NCBI RefSeq assembly: GCF_040681875.1
Contig: NZ_JBFAZP010000006.1
Location: forward strand, 634,316 to 698,315
Source of the DNA: Longispora sp040681875
GTDB lineage: Bacteria; Actinomycetota; Actinomycetes; Mycobacteriales; Micromonosporaceae
Reading direction: 5' to 3'
DNA: 64,000 nucleotides
The position numbers and the translations under genes are program-made. The notes beneath the pieces were generated by a model. The model saw only the letters and a program-made list of their open reading frames with translations. It was not told the DNA's origin and ran no database searches. Positions 55,203-64,000 of the stretch are shown here, piece after piece. Position 1 is the stretch's first letter. Every line of letters begins with the position of its first letter.

Positions 55203-55988
55203 CTACACGCTGACATGCTCCGGGAAGCGGCAGATCCGCGCGAACTCCTCCGCGTCGATGCTCGCCCCGCCCACCAGCGCGCCGTCCACGTCCGGCTGGT
55301 CCATGATGCCCGCGATGTTCGTCGACTTCACGGAACCTCCGTAGAGGACCCGCAGCGAGTCGGCCAGCGCCGCCCCGTACAGCTCCGCCAGCTTCGCCCG
55401 CAGCGCCGCCACGACCTCCTGCGCGTTCTCCGGGGTGGCCGTGCGGCCGGTCCCGATCGCCCAGATCGGCTCGTACGCCACGACCAGCTTCTCCGCCTGC
55501 TCCGCGGTGACCCCGTCGAGGGCCGCCGCCAGCTGGGCGGTGGTGTGCGCCACGTGCTCGCCGGCCTCGCGGACGTCCAGGCCCTCGCCCACGCACAGGA
55601 TCGGCGTGATCTTGTGCTTGAGCGCGGCCTTCACCTTGCTGTTGACCACCGCGTCGTCCTCGTGGTGGAACTGCCGGCGCTCCGAGTGCCCGACGACGAC
55701 GTACGAGCAGCCCAGCTTCGCGAGCATCACACCGGAGACGTCCCCGGTGTAGGCACCCGAGTCGAACGGGGACAGATCCTGCGCCCCGTAGCCCAGCAGC
55801 AGCTTGTCCGCGTCGATCAGCGTCTGCACGCTGCGCAGGTCCACGAACGGCGGCAGCACGACGACCTCGACGGCCGTGAGCTGCTTCTCCGTGAGGCTGA
55901 ACGCCAACTTCTGGGTCAGTGCGATGGCCTCGAGGTGGTTGAGGTTCATCTTCCAGTTGCCGGCGATCAGCGGACGACGCTCAGACAT
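55203..55988 (-). CDS. tpiA: Triosephosphate isomerase
   Basis: 261 residues. Catalytic and binding segments are LIAGNWKMNLNH (Lys), VVVGHSERRQ (His) and VVAYEPIWAIGTGRTAT (Glu), with a phosphate loop LYGGSVKSTN. It interconverts dihydroxyacetone phosphate and glyceraldehyde-3-phosphate. Its start overlaps the pgk stop by 8 bases. Confidence 0.97.
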   Translation of the reverse strand: MSERRPLIAGNWKMNLNHLEAIALTQKLAFSLTEKQLTAVEVVVLPPFVDLRSVQTLIDADKLLLGYGAQDLSPFDSGAYTGDVSGVMLAKLGCSYVVVGHSERRQFHHEDDAVVNSKVKAALKHKITPILCVGEGLDVREAGEHVAHTTAQLAAALDGVTAEQAEKLVVAYEPIWAIGTGRTATPENAQEVVAALRAKLAELYGAALADSLRVLYGGSVKSTNIAGIMDQPDVDGALVGGASIDAEEFARICRFPEHVSV

Positions 55989-57162
55989 CCAGGGCCTCCA
56001 GGCCGGGCAGGGTCTTGCCTTCCAGGTACTCCAGCGACGCGCCGCCGCCGGTCGAGATGTGCCCGAACGCCGACTCGTCGAGCCCCAGGGCCCGCACCGC
56101 GGCCGCCGAGTCCCCGCCGCCGACGACCCCGAGGCCGTCGATCTTCGTCAGCGCCTCGGCCACCGCCCGGGTACCCGCCGCGAACGGCGCCAGCTCGAAC
56201 ACGCCCATCGGCCCGTTCCAGAAGACGGTGTGCGCGCCGAGCACCTCGGCCGCGAAGGCCGCGCCCGACTCGGGCCCGATGTCCAGCCCCAGCCAGCCGG
56301 GCTCGATCCCGTCGACCGGCACCGTGCGGACCTGGGCGTCGGCGGAGAACTTGTCCGCGATCACCACATCCGTCGGCAGCACGATCTTGCCCGTGGCCAG
56401 CAGTTCCTTGCAGGCGTCGAGCTGGTCGGCCTCCAGCAGCGAGGCGCCGATCTCGTGCCCCTGCGCCTTGAAGAACGTGAAGCACATGCCCCCGCCGACC
56501 AGCAGCCGGTCCACCTTGGGCAGCAGGCTGGAGATCACCGCGAGCTTGTCGGAGACCTTCGCCCCGCCGAGCACGACCACGTACGGCCGCTCCGGGCTCT
56601 CCGTCAGGCGCCGGAGCACCTCGACCTCGCGGAGCACCAGCCCACCGGCGTACGCCGGCAGCAGCCCCGCGATGTCCACGACACTGGCGTGCCGGCGGTG
56701 CACCGCGCCGAAGGCGTCGTCCACGTAGGCGTCGCCCAACGACGCGAGCTCGGCGGCGAAAGCGCCCCGGACCGCGTCGTCCTTGCTGGTCTCGCCGGCG
56801 TTGAACCGCAGGTTCTCCAGCAGCGCGAGCTGACCGTCGGCCAACCCGGCCACGGCCCCACGGGCGGAGTCCCCCACCGTGTCGGTCGCGAAGACCACCG
56901 GCGAACCCAGCAGCTCACCCAGCCGGGCGGACACCGGACGCAGCGAGAACTTGTCCTCCGGGGCACCCTTCGGGCGGCCCAGGTGCGAGATCAGCACGAC
57001 CCGCGCGCCACCGGCCAGCAGCGCGGTCAGGGTCGGCAGCGCCGCCCGGATCCGGCCGTCGTCGGTGATGCGGTCGCCGTCGAGCGGAACGTTGAGGTCG
57101 GCGCGTACCAGTACGCGCCGACCCGTCACGCCCTCGGCCAGAAGATCGTCGAGGGTACGCAT
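55981..57162 (-). CDS. pgk: Phosphoglycerate kinase
   Basis: 393 residues. Landmarks are RVLVRADLNVPLDGDRI, VVLISHLGRPKGAPEDKFS and LGVVGGGDSAAAVRALG. It transfers phosphate from 1,3-bisphosphoglycerate to ADP. It lies 4 bases after gap and overlaps tpiA, forming a compact glycolytic operon. Confidence 0.97.
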   Translation of the reverse strand: MRTLDDLLAEGVTGRRVLVRADLNVPLDGDRITDDGRIRAALPTLTALLAGGARVVLISHLGRPKGAPEDKFSLRPVSARLGELLGSPVVFATDTVGDSARGAVAGLADGQLALLENLRFNAGETSKDDAVRGAFAAELASLGDAYVDDAFGAVHRRHASVVDIAGLLPAYAGGLVLREVEVLRRLTESPERPYVVVLGGAKVSDKLAVISSLLPKVDRLLVGGGMCFTFFKAQGHEIGASLLEADQLDACKELLATGKIVLPTDVVIADKFSADAQVRTVPVDGIEPGWLGLDIGPESGAAFAAEVLGAHTVFWNGPMGVFELAPFAAGTRAVAEALTKIDGLGVVGGGDSAAAVRALGLDESAFGHISTGGGASLEYLEGKTLPGLEALDV

Positions 57163-57166
57163 CCGA

Positions 57167-58162
<996 letters not shown>

Positions 58163-58363
58163 AGGTTCCATCTCCTCGCCGCTCGAGCCGGCGCAGCTCG
58201 CGCCGGCGAAGGTAGCCACTGACCCGGCCCTGGGTGCTCGGCCGGGATACCTCTCCCGGCCTCGTCGCCGAACACCCCGACCCTATCTGAACGCCCACCG
58301 GTCACGGCGGGCGGCGGTCGGGGTGCTCACGACACCATCGACGGGTACGGTGCCCCGAACCGC

Positions 58364-59350
58364 TCAGACGTCCACCGACAGCATCTCCGGCGTCACCGCG
58401 GACTCCGTGTCGGGAATGCCCAGGTCCCTGGCCCGCTTGTCCGCCAGCGCCAGCAACCGGCGGATCCGGCCCGCGATCGCGTCCTTCGTCAGCGGCGGCT
58501 CGGCGAGCGCGCCCAGCTCCTCCAGCGACGCCTGCCGGTGGTCCAGCCGCAGCCGGCCGGCCGCGATCAGGTGGCCCGGGGACTCGTCCTCCAGGATCTC
58601 CAGCGCGCGGGTCACCCGGGCCGCCGCCGCCACCGCCGCGCGGGCCGAACGGCGCAGGTTCGCGTCGTCGAAGTTCGCCAGCCGGTTCGCCGTGGCCCGG
58701 ACCTCGCGCCGGACCCGGCGCTCCTCCCAGGTCAGCACGCTGCTGTGCGCGCCGAGCCGGGTCAGGAGCATCCCGATCGCGTCGCCGTCCTTGATCACGA
58801 CCCGGTCCACGCCCCGCACCTCGCGGGCCTTGGCCGTCACGCCGATCCGCCGGGCCGCCCCGACCAGGGCCAACGCCGACTCCGGCCCCGGGCAGGTGAT
58901 CTCCATCGCCGACGACCGGCCGGGCTCCGTCAACGAGCCGTGCGCCAGGAACGCGCCCCGCCACGCCGCGATGGCGCAGCACACCCCCGCCGACACCACG
59001 TGCGGCGGCAGGCCCCGGACCGGCCGGCCCCGCACGTCCAGCAGACCCGTCTGCCGGGCGAGGGACTCGCCGTCCTTCACGACCCGGACGATGTAGTGGC
59101 TGCCCTTGCGCAGGCCACCGGACGCCAGGACGTGGATCTCGCTCGGGTAGCCGTAGACCTCCGCGACGTCACGGCGCAGCCGCCGGGCCACCGCACCGGT
59201 GTCCAGCTCCGCCTCGACGACCACCCGGCCGCTGACGATGTGCAACCCGCCCGCGAACCGCAACAGGGCCGCCATCTCGGCCTTGCGGCAGCAGGGCTTC
59301 GGTACGTCAACGCGGCTCAGCTCATCCTTGACCGCGGCTGTCATCGCCAT
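58364..59350 (-). CDS. whiA: WhiA, sporulation transcriptional regulator
   Basis: 328 residues from the ATG at 59350 (MAMTAAVKDELSRVDVPKPC). A degenerate LAGLIDADG-like N-terminal domain (AAWRGAFLAHGSLTEPGRSS) is followed by a C-terminal helix-turn-helix. WhiA works with WhiB to drive sporulation septation in Streptomyces. The upstream yvcK stop overlaps its start by 29 bases, the usual arrangement. Confidence 0.95.
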   Translation of the reverse strand: MAMTAAVKDELSRVDVPKPCCRKAEMAALLRFAGGLHIVSGRVVVEAELDTGAVARRLRRDVAEVYGYPSEIHVLASGGLRKGSHYIVRVVKDGESLARQTGLLDVRGRPVRGLPPHVVSAGVCCAIAAWRGAFLAHGSLTEPGRSSAMEITCPGPESALALVGAARRIGVTAKAREVRGVDRVVIKDGDAIGMLLTRLGAHSSVLTWEERRVRREVRATANRLANFDDANLRRSARAAVAAAARVTRALEILEDESPGHLIAAGRLRLDHRQASLEELGALAEPPLTKDAIAGRIRRLLALADKRARDLGIPDTESAVTPEMLSVDV

Positions 59351-60305
59351 CGTGTCGCCCACCTCGTGTGCTGCGGGCCCCCAGGGAGCCCAGAATCGGT
59401 TGCAGGGCCGCGGCCAGCGCGGCGGGATCGTGCCGGGGGGTGTCATCGTCGACCGCTACCGGCGCGAGCACCAGACGTGCTCCGAGCGCCACGGCCGCGC
59501 GTTCCACCGGACCGGGATCCCCCACGGCCCGGTCGTCGGCGAGAACCACATCCACCCGCAACTCCGGCATGTACGACATCAACGCGGCAAGGTGGTCCGC
59601 ATGGGACAGCCCCGCCGTCTCCTTCTCGGCTGCCAGGTTCAACGCGACGATGCGCCGCGCGTCACTGGCGACGATCGCCCGACGTAACTCGGGCACCAGC
59701 AGGTGCGGGATCACGCTCGTGAACCAGGAGCCCGGCCCGAAGACCAGCCAGTCCGCCGCGCGCACCGCCTCCAGTACCTCGGCGCACGCCGGCGGGGACG
59801 CCGGACGCAGCCGTACCTCCCGGACGTCGCCCGCGGTGACCGCCACCTCGTGCTGCCCCCGGACGGTGATCACGTTGCCGTCGAGGAGGACCTGCGCCTC
59901 GATCTCCAGCGCCGTCCGGGTCATGGGAAGCACCCGGCCGCACGCGTCGAGGAGGCCGGCGGCGTGGTCCAGAGCCGCCACGGGGTCACCGAGCAGCTCC
60001 ATCAGTCCAACGAGCATCAGGTTGCCGACGGTGTGCCCTGCGAGCGGATCTTCGCCGGCGAACCGGTGCTGGAGCAGTTCGGCCGTCAGGGCCCGCTCTT
60101 CGCCCGACAGGGCCGCGAGCGCCTGGCGCAGGTCCCCCGGGGGCAGCGAGCCCCGTTCGGCCCGCAGCCGGCCCGAGGAGCCGCCGTCGTCGGCGACCGT
60201 CACCACGGCCGTGATGTCCAGCTTCAGGTCCCCGCGCATCGACCGCAGCGCGCGCAGGGAGGCGCTGAGCCCGTGTCCGCCGCCGAACGCGACCACCCGG
60301 ATCAT
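59322..60305 (-). CDS. yvcK: YvcK/CofD-like protein
   Basis: 327 residues. The N-terminus VVAFGGGHGLSASLRALR is the nucleotide/sugar-binding loop of the family, with VADDGGSSGRLR shortly after. YvcK is linked to cell-envelope and carbon-metabolism control and binds UDP-sugars in relatives. It is part of rapZ-yvcK-whiA. Confidence 0.93.
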   Translation of the reverse strand: MIRVVAFGGGHGLSASLRALRSMRGDLKLDITAVVTVADDGGSSGRLRAERGSLPPGDLRQALAALSGEERALTAELLQHRFAGEDPLAGHTVGNLMLVGLMELLGDPVAALDHAAGLLDACGRVLPMTRTALEIEAQVLLDGNVITVRGQHEVAVTAGDVREVRLRPASPPACAEVLEAVRAADWLVFGPGSWFTSVIPHLLVPELRRAIVASDARRIVALNLAAEKETAGLSHADHLAALMSYMPELRVDVVLADDRAVGDPGPVERAAVALGARLVLAPVAVDDDTPRHDPAALAAALQPILGSLGARSTRGGRHDGDDSRGQG

Positions 60306-60357
60306 CCGGACACCCGGCCCGGCCGGGAGAGCGGCGCCCGACGTCCGCCCCGGGGCC

Positions 60358-61236
60358 TCATTCGCGCCCCAGATCCCGGTGCTGGGCGTGGGCCGACAGC
60401 CCCGAACCCCGCAGCCGCTGGGCGAGTTCCTCGGAGATGGCCACGCTGCGGTGCTTCCCGCCGGTGCAGCCGACGGCGACCGTGAGGTACCGCTTGCCCT
60501 CCCGCTCGAAGCCCGGCACCGTGCCCGCGAGCAGCCGCGCGTACCCGCCGACGAACTCCTCCGCGCCCGGCTGCCCGAGCACGTACTCGCTGACCGGCTC
60601 GTCGCGCCCGTTGCGTTCCCGCAGCTCCGGTACCCAGAACGGGTTCGGCAGGAACCGCGCGTCGAGCACGAAGTCCGCGTCGACGGGCAGCCCGTACTTG
60701 AACCCGAACGACAGCACCGTCACCCGCAGCTGCCGCTCCTCCGGGGCCGCGAACAGCTCCTCGACCCGGGCGCGCAGCTGGTTGACGTTGAGGTGCGACG
60801 TGTCGATCAGGACGTCGGCGTGTTCCCGGGCCTCGGCGAGCAGCAGCCGCTCGGCCTCGATCCCGTCGGACAACCGGCCCGTACCCTGCAACGGGTGCGA
60901 CCGGCGCACGCTCTCGAACCGCCGGACCAGCACGTCGGGATCGGAGTCGACGAAGACGACCTTCGGCCGGAAGCCGCGTTCCCGCAGGTCCCGCACCGCG
61001 CCCGTCAGATCGGTGGAGAAGGCCCGGCTCCGCACGTCCAGGACCATGCCGGTCCGCCGGGTCGCCTCGCCCGCCTCGAACGCCAGCTCCGCCATCGGCA
61101 CGAGCATCGTCTGCGGCAGGTTGTCGACCACGTAGTAGCCGACGTTCTCCAGGGCCCGCGCCACGGTACTCCGCCCACCGCCCGACACCCCGGTGACAAT
61201 CACCAGGTCCAGGTCACCGCGCTCCGTCACGCTCAC
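60358..61236 (-). CDS. rapZ: RapZ-like RNase adaptor/nucleotide-binding protein
   Basis: 292 residues. An N-terminal P-loop (VIVTGVSGGGRSTVARALEN) and the C-terminal GCTGGKHRSVAISEELAQRL mark the RapZ/YvcJ family. In enterobacteria it controls glmS mRNA decay; the role in actinobacteria is unclear. It overlaps uvrC by 4 bases (ATGA). Confidence 0.93.
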   Translation of the reverse strand: MSVTERGDLDLVIVTGVSGGGRSTVARALENVGYYVVDNLPQTMLVPMAELAFEAGEATRRTGMVLDVRSRAFSTDLTGAVRDLRERGFRPKVVFVDSDPDVLVRRFESVRRSHPLQGTGRLSDGIEAERLLLAEAREHADVLIDTSHLNVNQLRARVEELFAAPEERQLRVTVLSFGFKYGLPVDADFVLDARFLPNPFWVPELRERNGRDEPVSEYVLGQPGAEEFVGGYARLLAGTVPGFEREGKRYLTVAVGCTGGKHRSVAISEELAQRLRGSGLSAHAQHRDLGRE

Positions 61237-63254
61237 CCCTCGTCTCGCTTCGATCCGCCAGTGTCCCCCGCCCCCTCACCAGGGGTTTCGGCACCCCCTG
61301 GGTCACTCGTCACGGTCGTGGGGTTACTCTCCGCTCCCGTGAGGCTGGCCAGCACCGCCTCCGCCGTCCGGGGTCCGATCCCGGGCACCTCGCTGATCTC
61401 CACCAGGCTCGCGGCGGCCAGCTTCTTCAACGAACCGAACCGCTTCAGCAACGCCTTCTTCCGGATCTCGCCGAGCCCCGGGATCGTGTCCAGCGCCGAG
61501 GCCGTCATCCGCTTCGACCGCCGCTCCCGGTGGAACGTGATCGCGAACCGGTGCGCCTCGTCCCGCAACCGCTGCAACAGATAGAGCCCTTCGGAGGTAC
61601 GCGGCAGGATCACCGGGTACTCGTCGTCCGGCAGCCACACCTCCTCCAGCCGCTTGGCCAGCCCGCACACCGCGACGTCCGTGACGCCCATGCCGGCCAG
61701 GGTCTCCGCCGCCGCCCCCACCTGGGGCGCACCGCCGTCGACCACGATCAGCTGCGGCGGGTACGCGAACCCCTTGCGCGCCGGACCGGCCGTGAGCTCC
61801 TCGACCGCCGCGCCGTCACCCGGAGCGACCGCGGCACCGCCCGGCGCGGCCTCCCCGGCCGTCTTGTCGCCGCGCTGGGCGAACCGCCGCCGCAGCACCT
61901 CCGACATGGCCGACAGGTCGTCGGTGGCGCCCCGGATGATGAACCGCCGGTACTCGCTCCGGCGCGCCACCCCGTCCTCGAACACCACCATGCTCGCGAC
62001 CACGTCGGTGCCCTGGAGCTGCGACACGTCGTAGCACTCGATCCGCAGCGGCGACGAGTCCAGCGACAACGCCTCGGTCAGCTCCTCCAGGGCCTTGCCC
62101 CGCAGACTCAGGTCCCCGGCCCGGCGCAGCTTGTGCTGGGCCAGGGCCTGCTCCGCGTTGCGGGTCACGGTCTCCAGGAACGCCCGCTTGTCGCCGCGCT
62201 GCGGAATCTTGAGCTGCACCTTCGAACCGCGCAGCCCCGACAGCCACGCCGCCAGCGCCGGCGCGTCGCTCGGCAGCTCGGGCACCAGCACCTCACGCGG
62301 CGGGTCCCCACCGTCCCCGTACACCTGGGTACAGAAGCTGTGCACCAAGGCGCCCGGGTCCAGGTCCTCGACCTTCTCCACGATCCAGCCCCGCTGCCCG
62401 CGCACCCGGCCGTCCCGGACGTGGAACACCTGCACCGCCGCCTGCAACGGGTCCTCCGCGAACGCCACCACGTCCGCGTCGGTCGCCTCGTCGAACACGA
62501 CGGCCTGCTTCTCCATGGCCTTGCGCAGCGCCGTCAGGTCGTCGCGCAGCCGGGCGGCCCGCTCGAACTCCAGCTCCTCGGCCGCCTCGCCCATCTCCCG
62601 CTCCACCTTGCGGAGCAGCGGATCGGTGTTGCCGGCCATGAAGTCGCAGAAGTCGTTGACGATCTGCCGGTGCTCGTCGGCCGACACCCGCCCCACACAC
62701 GGCGCGGAACACTTCCCGATGTACCCCAGCAGGCACGGCCGGTCGATCTTCCGGGCCCGCTGGAAGACCCCTTTGGAGCAGGTCCGCGCGGGGAACACCC
62801 GCAGCAGCAGGTCCAGGGTCTCCCGGATCGCCCAGGCGTGCGAGTAGGGCCCGAAGTACCGGACACCCTTACGCTTCGCTTCGCGGAGAACCAGCAGCCG
62901 GGGGTACTCCTCGTCCAGCGTCACCGCCAGATACGGGTACGTCTTGTCGTCTCGGTACCGCACATTGAACCGCGGATCGAACTCCTTGATCCACGCGTAC
63001 TCCAGCTGCAGCGCCTCGACCTCGGTGTTCACCACCGCCCACTCCACCCGGGCGGCGGTGGTGACCATCTGGAACGTCCGCGGATGCAGTGTCAGGGGAT
63101 CCGCGAAGTACGAACCCAACCGGCTGCGCAGGTTCTTCGCCTTGCCGACGTAGATCACCTTGTTGGCGGGGTCGAAGAACCGGTACACGCCCGGTGTGAC
63201 GGGAATCGTCCCCGGCGCGGGACGATAGGTCAGGACAGTCGACGAATCCGGCAC
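61233..63254 (-). CDS. uvrC: UvrC, excinuclease subunit
   Basis: 673 residues from a GTG. A GIY-YIG nuclease domain (TPGVYRFFDPANKVIYVGKA), a UvrB-interacting segment (LRDDLTALRKAMEK), an RNase H-like nuclease domain, and C-terminal helix-hairpin-helix motifs (LGEIRKKALLKRFGS, VPGIGPRTAEAVL) are seen. It makes both incisions in nucleotide excision repair. An Ala/Gly-rich insert near residues 475-500 and a disordered tail are lineage features. Confidence 0.96.
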   Translation of the reverse strand: MPDSSTVLTYRPAPGTIPVTPGVYRFFDPANKVIYVGKAKNLRSRLGSYFADPLTLHPRTFQMVTTAARVEWAVVNTEVEALQLEYAWIKEFDPRFNVRYRDDKTYPYLAVTLDEEYPRLLVLREAKRKGVRYFGPYSHAWAIRETLDLLLRVFPARTCSKGVFQRARKIDRPCLLGYIGKCSAPCVGRVSADEHRQIVNDFCDFMAGNTDPLLRKVEREMGEAAEELEFERAARLRDDLTALRKAMEKQAVVFDEATDADVVAFAEDPLQAAVQVFHVRDGRVRGQRGWIVEKVEDLDPGALVHSFCTQVYGDGGDPPREVLVPELPSDAPALAAWLSGLRGSKVQLKIPQRGDKRAFLETVTRNAEQALAQHKLRRAGDLSLRGKALEELTEALSLDSSPLRIECYDVSQLQGTDVVASMVVFEDGVARRSEYRRFIIRGATDDLSAMSEVLRRRFAQRGDKTAGEAAPGGAAVAPGDGAAVEELTAGPARKGFAYPPQLIVVDGGAPQVGAAAETLAGMGVTDVAVCGLAKRLEEVWLPDDEYPVILPRTSEGLYLLQRLRDEAHRFAITFHRERRSKRMTASALDTIPGLGEIRKKALLKRFGSLKKLAAASLVEISEVPGIGPRTAEAVLASLTGAESNPTTVTSDPGGAETPGEGAGDTGGSKRDEG

Positions 63255-63275
63255 CGTAGAAGACTAGCCCCGAGA

Positions 63276-63731
63276 TCACTCTCTGGCGATGTCGTCCCCG
63301 GTGATCTTCAACAGGATCGGGCTGAGCCCCTTCGTCGCTGGCCCCTTCACCAACGACCCGTCCTCCGCCTTGAACTGCGAACCGTGGTTCGGGCAGGTGA
63401 TCACGCCGCCCTTCGGCTCGTCCACCGTGGTCCCCATGTGCGGGCACCGGGCGTTGAAACCCTTGATGACCCCGGCCTGCGGCTGGACCAGCAGCACGTT
63501 CCCGACGAGCTTGCCCCCGCCGACCGGCACCTCCGAGGCCTTCGCCAGCACCGCCGACGCGGCCGACGTCGCACCGCCCTGGGCCGGGGGCGTCGTCGCC
63601 TGCGTCTCCGGAGCCGGGGTCGCCGGGTCGGACCCGCCACACGCCGCCAACAGCGCGGCCGCCCCCACCCCGCCGGCACCCACGAACAACGCCCGCCGGC
63701 ACAGCCCGAACTGTTCCTGAGTCTCAGTCAT
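63276..63731 (-). CDS. Tat-exported Rieske 2Fe-2S lipoprotein
   Basis: 151 residues from the ATG at 63731. A twin-arginine signal (LCRRALFVGAGGVGA) ends in the lipobox LLAAC. The Rieske motifs ARCPHMGTTVDE and CPNHGSQFKAEDG follow a Thr/Pro/Gln linker. It is probably an extracytoplasmic electron carrier. It is 21 bases upstream of uvrC and may share its transcript. Confidence 0.9.
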   Translation of the reverse strand: MTETQEQFGLCRRALFVGAGGVGAAALLAACGGSDPATPAPETQATTPPAQGGATSAASAVLAKASEVPVGGGKLVGNVLLVQPQAGVIKGFNARCPHMGTTVDEPKGGVITCPNHGSQFKAEDGSLVKGPATKGLSPILLKITGDDIARE

Positions 63732-63827
63732 GGCTACGAGCATGCCGGGACCGGCCGGTGACCGCCAGCCTTCTTACCGAATACACAGCAAAGCCATAGC
63801 CCGCCCGACGGGTACGCCAACGCCGAA

Positions 63828-63854
63828 AGGCCCGACCCTTTGGGGGTCGGGCCT
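63828..63854 (-). terminator. Distal rRNA-operon terminator hairpin
   Basis: aggcccgaccc and gggtcgggcct pair perfectly around a 5-base loop. On the minus strand it follows the larger hairpin and ends in a short T run (CCTTTCGG). Confidence 0.75.
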
Positions 63855-63862
63855 GGGAAATG

Positions 63863-63898
63863 CCTTAGGGGCCCACCATGTCTGGTGGGCCCCTAAGG
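63863..63898 (-). terminator. Proximal rRNA-operon terminator hairpin
   Basis: ccttaggggcccacca and tggtgggcccctaagg are exact complements around a 4-base loop, starting 9 bases after the 5S 3' end. Confidence 0.85.
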
Positions 63899-63906
63899 GA
63901 AATTGT

Positions 63907-64000
63907 GTCCGGCGGCGTCCTACTCTCCCACCCCGTCCCCAGGGCAGTACCATCGGCGCTGAAGGGCTTAGCTTCCGGGTTCGGAATGTTGCCGGGCGTT
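63907..64000 (-). rRNA. rrf: 5S ribosomal RNA, partial
   Basis: The last 94 bases are the complement of the 3' part of an actinobacterial 5S rRNA: read on the minus strand they include CATTCCGAACCCGGAAGCTA and GGGAGAGTAGGACGCCGCCG. The 5' part lies beyond the right edge, where 23S and 16S genes should follow. Confidence 0.95.

Overview
The window is GC-rich chromosomal DNA from an actinobacterium. Gene order (suf operon, tkt-tal-pgi-zwf-opcA-pgl, rbpA, secG, tpiA-pgk-gap, whiA-yvcK-rapZ-uvrC), frequent GTG/TTG starts, and actinobacteria-only families (RbpA, OpcA, WhiA, an AcnR-like TetR repressor, an acVLRF1-like protein) all fit. A Micromonosporaceae-like host is my best guess, but that is inference. 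No phage, insertion sequence, CRISPR array, tRNA or obvious transferred island is visible. No gap between genes exceeds about 250 bases.

Layout. 1-5.4 kb is accessory: the tail of a SARP/AfsR-type regulator, a small secreted protein, an ATPase-GNAT-HTH fusion regulator, a YczE-type membrane protein divergent from a MocR (YczR-like) regulator, and a VOC protein. 5.5-11.2 kb is the aconitase region: acnA, a HAD hydrolase, a NUDIX hydrolase, an AcnR-like repressor and an SDR-like protein. 11.4-20.5 kb holds a secreted seven-repeat lectin-like protein, an ABC exporter, an enoyl-CoA hydratase with a small HTH protein, a polytopic membrane protein, an ABC-F ATPase and a YpfJ-type metallopeptidase. 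20.6-32.3 kb carries a saccharopine dehydrogenase-like reductase, two regulators (GlxA-type and large LuxR-type), two secreted peptidases (M4 and M28) that share a C-terminal domain, an acVLRF1-like protein, an AlkD-like protein, a CGNR zinc finger protein, a protein of unknown function and a 39-residue basic protein.

32.4-39 kb is a complete suf operon (sufR-B-D-Rieske-C-S-U-T, minus strand) in which nearly every gene overlaps the next by 1-8 bases. 39-44 kb has an orphan membrane protein behind two palindromic operators, then ctaA, a lipoprotein hydrolase, an ATP-grasp protein, a small conserved protein and ctaB. 44-52.4 kb is the pentose phosphate/upper glycolysis operon, tkt-tal-pgi-zwf-opcA-pgl. 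52.4-63.7 kb, all on the minus strand, is Rieske-uvrC-rapZ-yvcK-whiA, gap-pgk-tpiA, an orphan peptide-binding lipoprotein, secG and rbpA. The window ends inside a 5S rRNA gene on the minus strand, so an rRNA operon lies beyond the right edge.

The most informative signals are regulatory. A 22-bp palindrome is shared by the acnA promoter and the acnR/NUDIX divergent promoter. A site matching the mycobacterial SufR motif overlaps the sufR GTG start, which suggests a leaderless autoregulated transcript. Two TTGAAC-type palindromes flank the promoter of a small membrane protein that has no adjacent regulator. The best candidate for an undescribed effector is the secreted protein at 11386-13083, which joins an aerolysin-like N-terminal region to a seven-repeat propeller.
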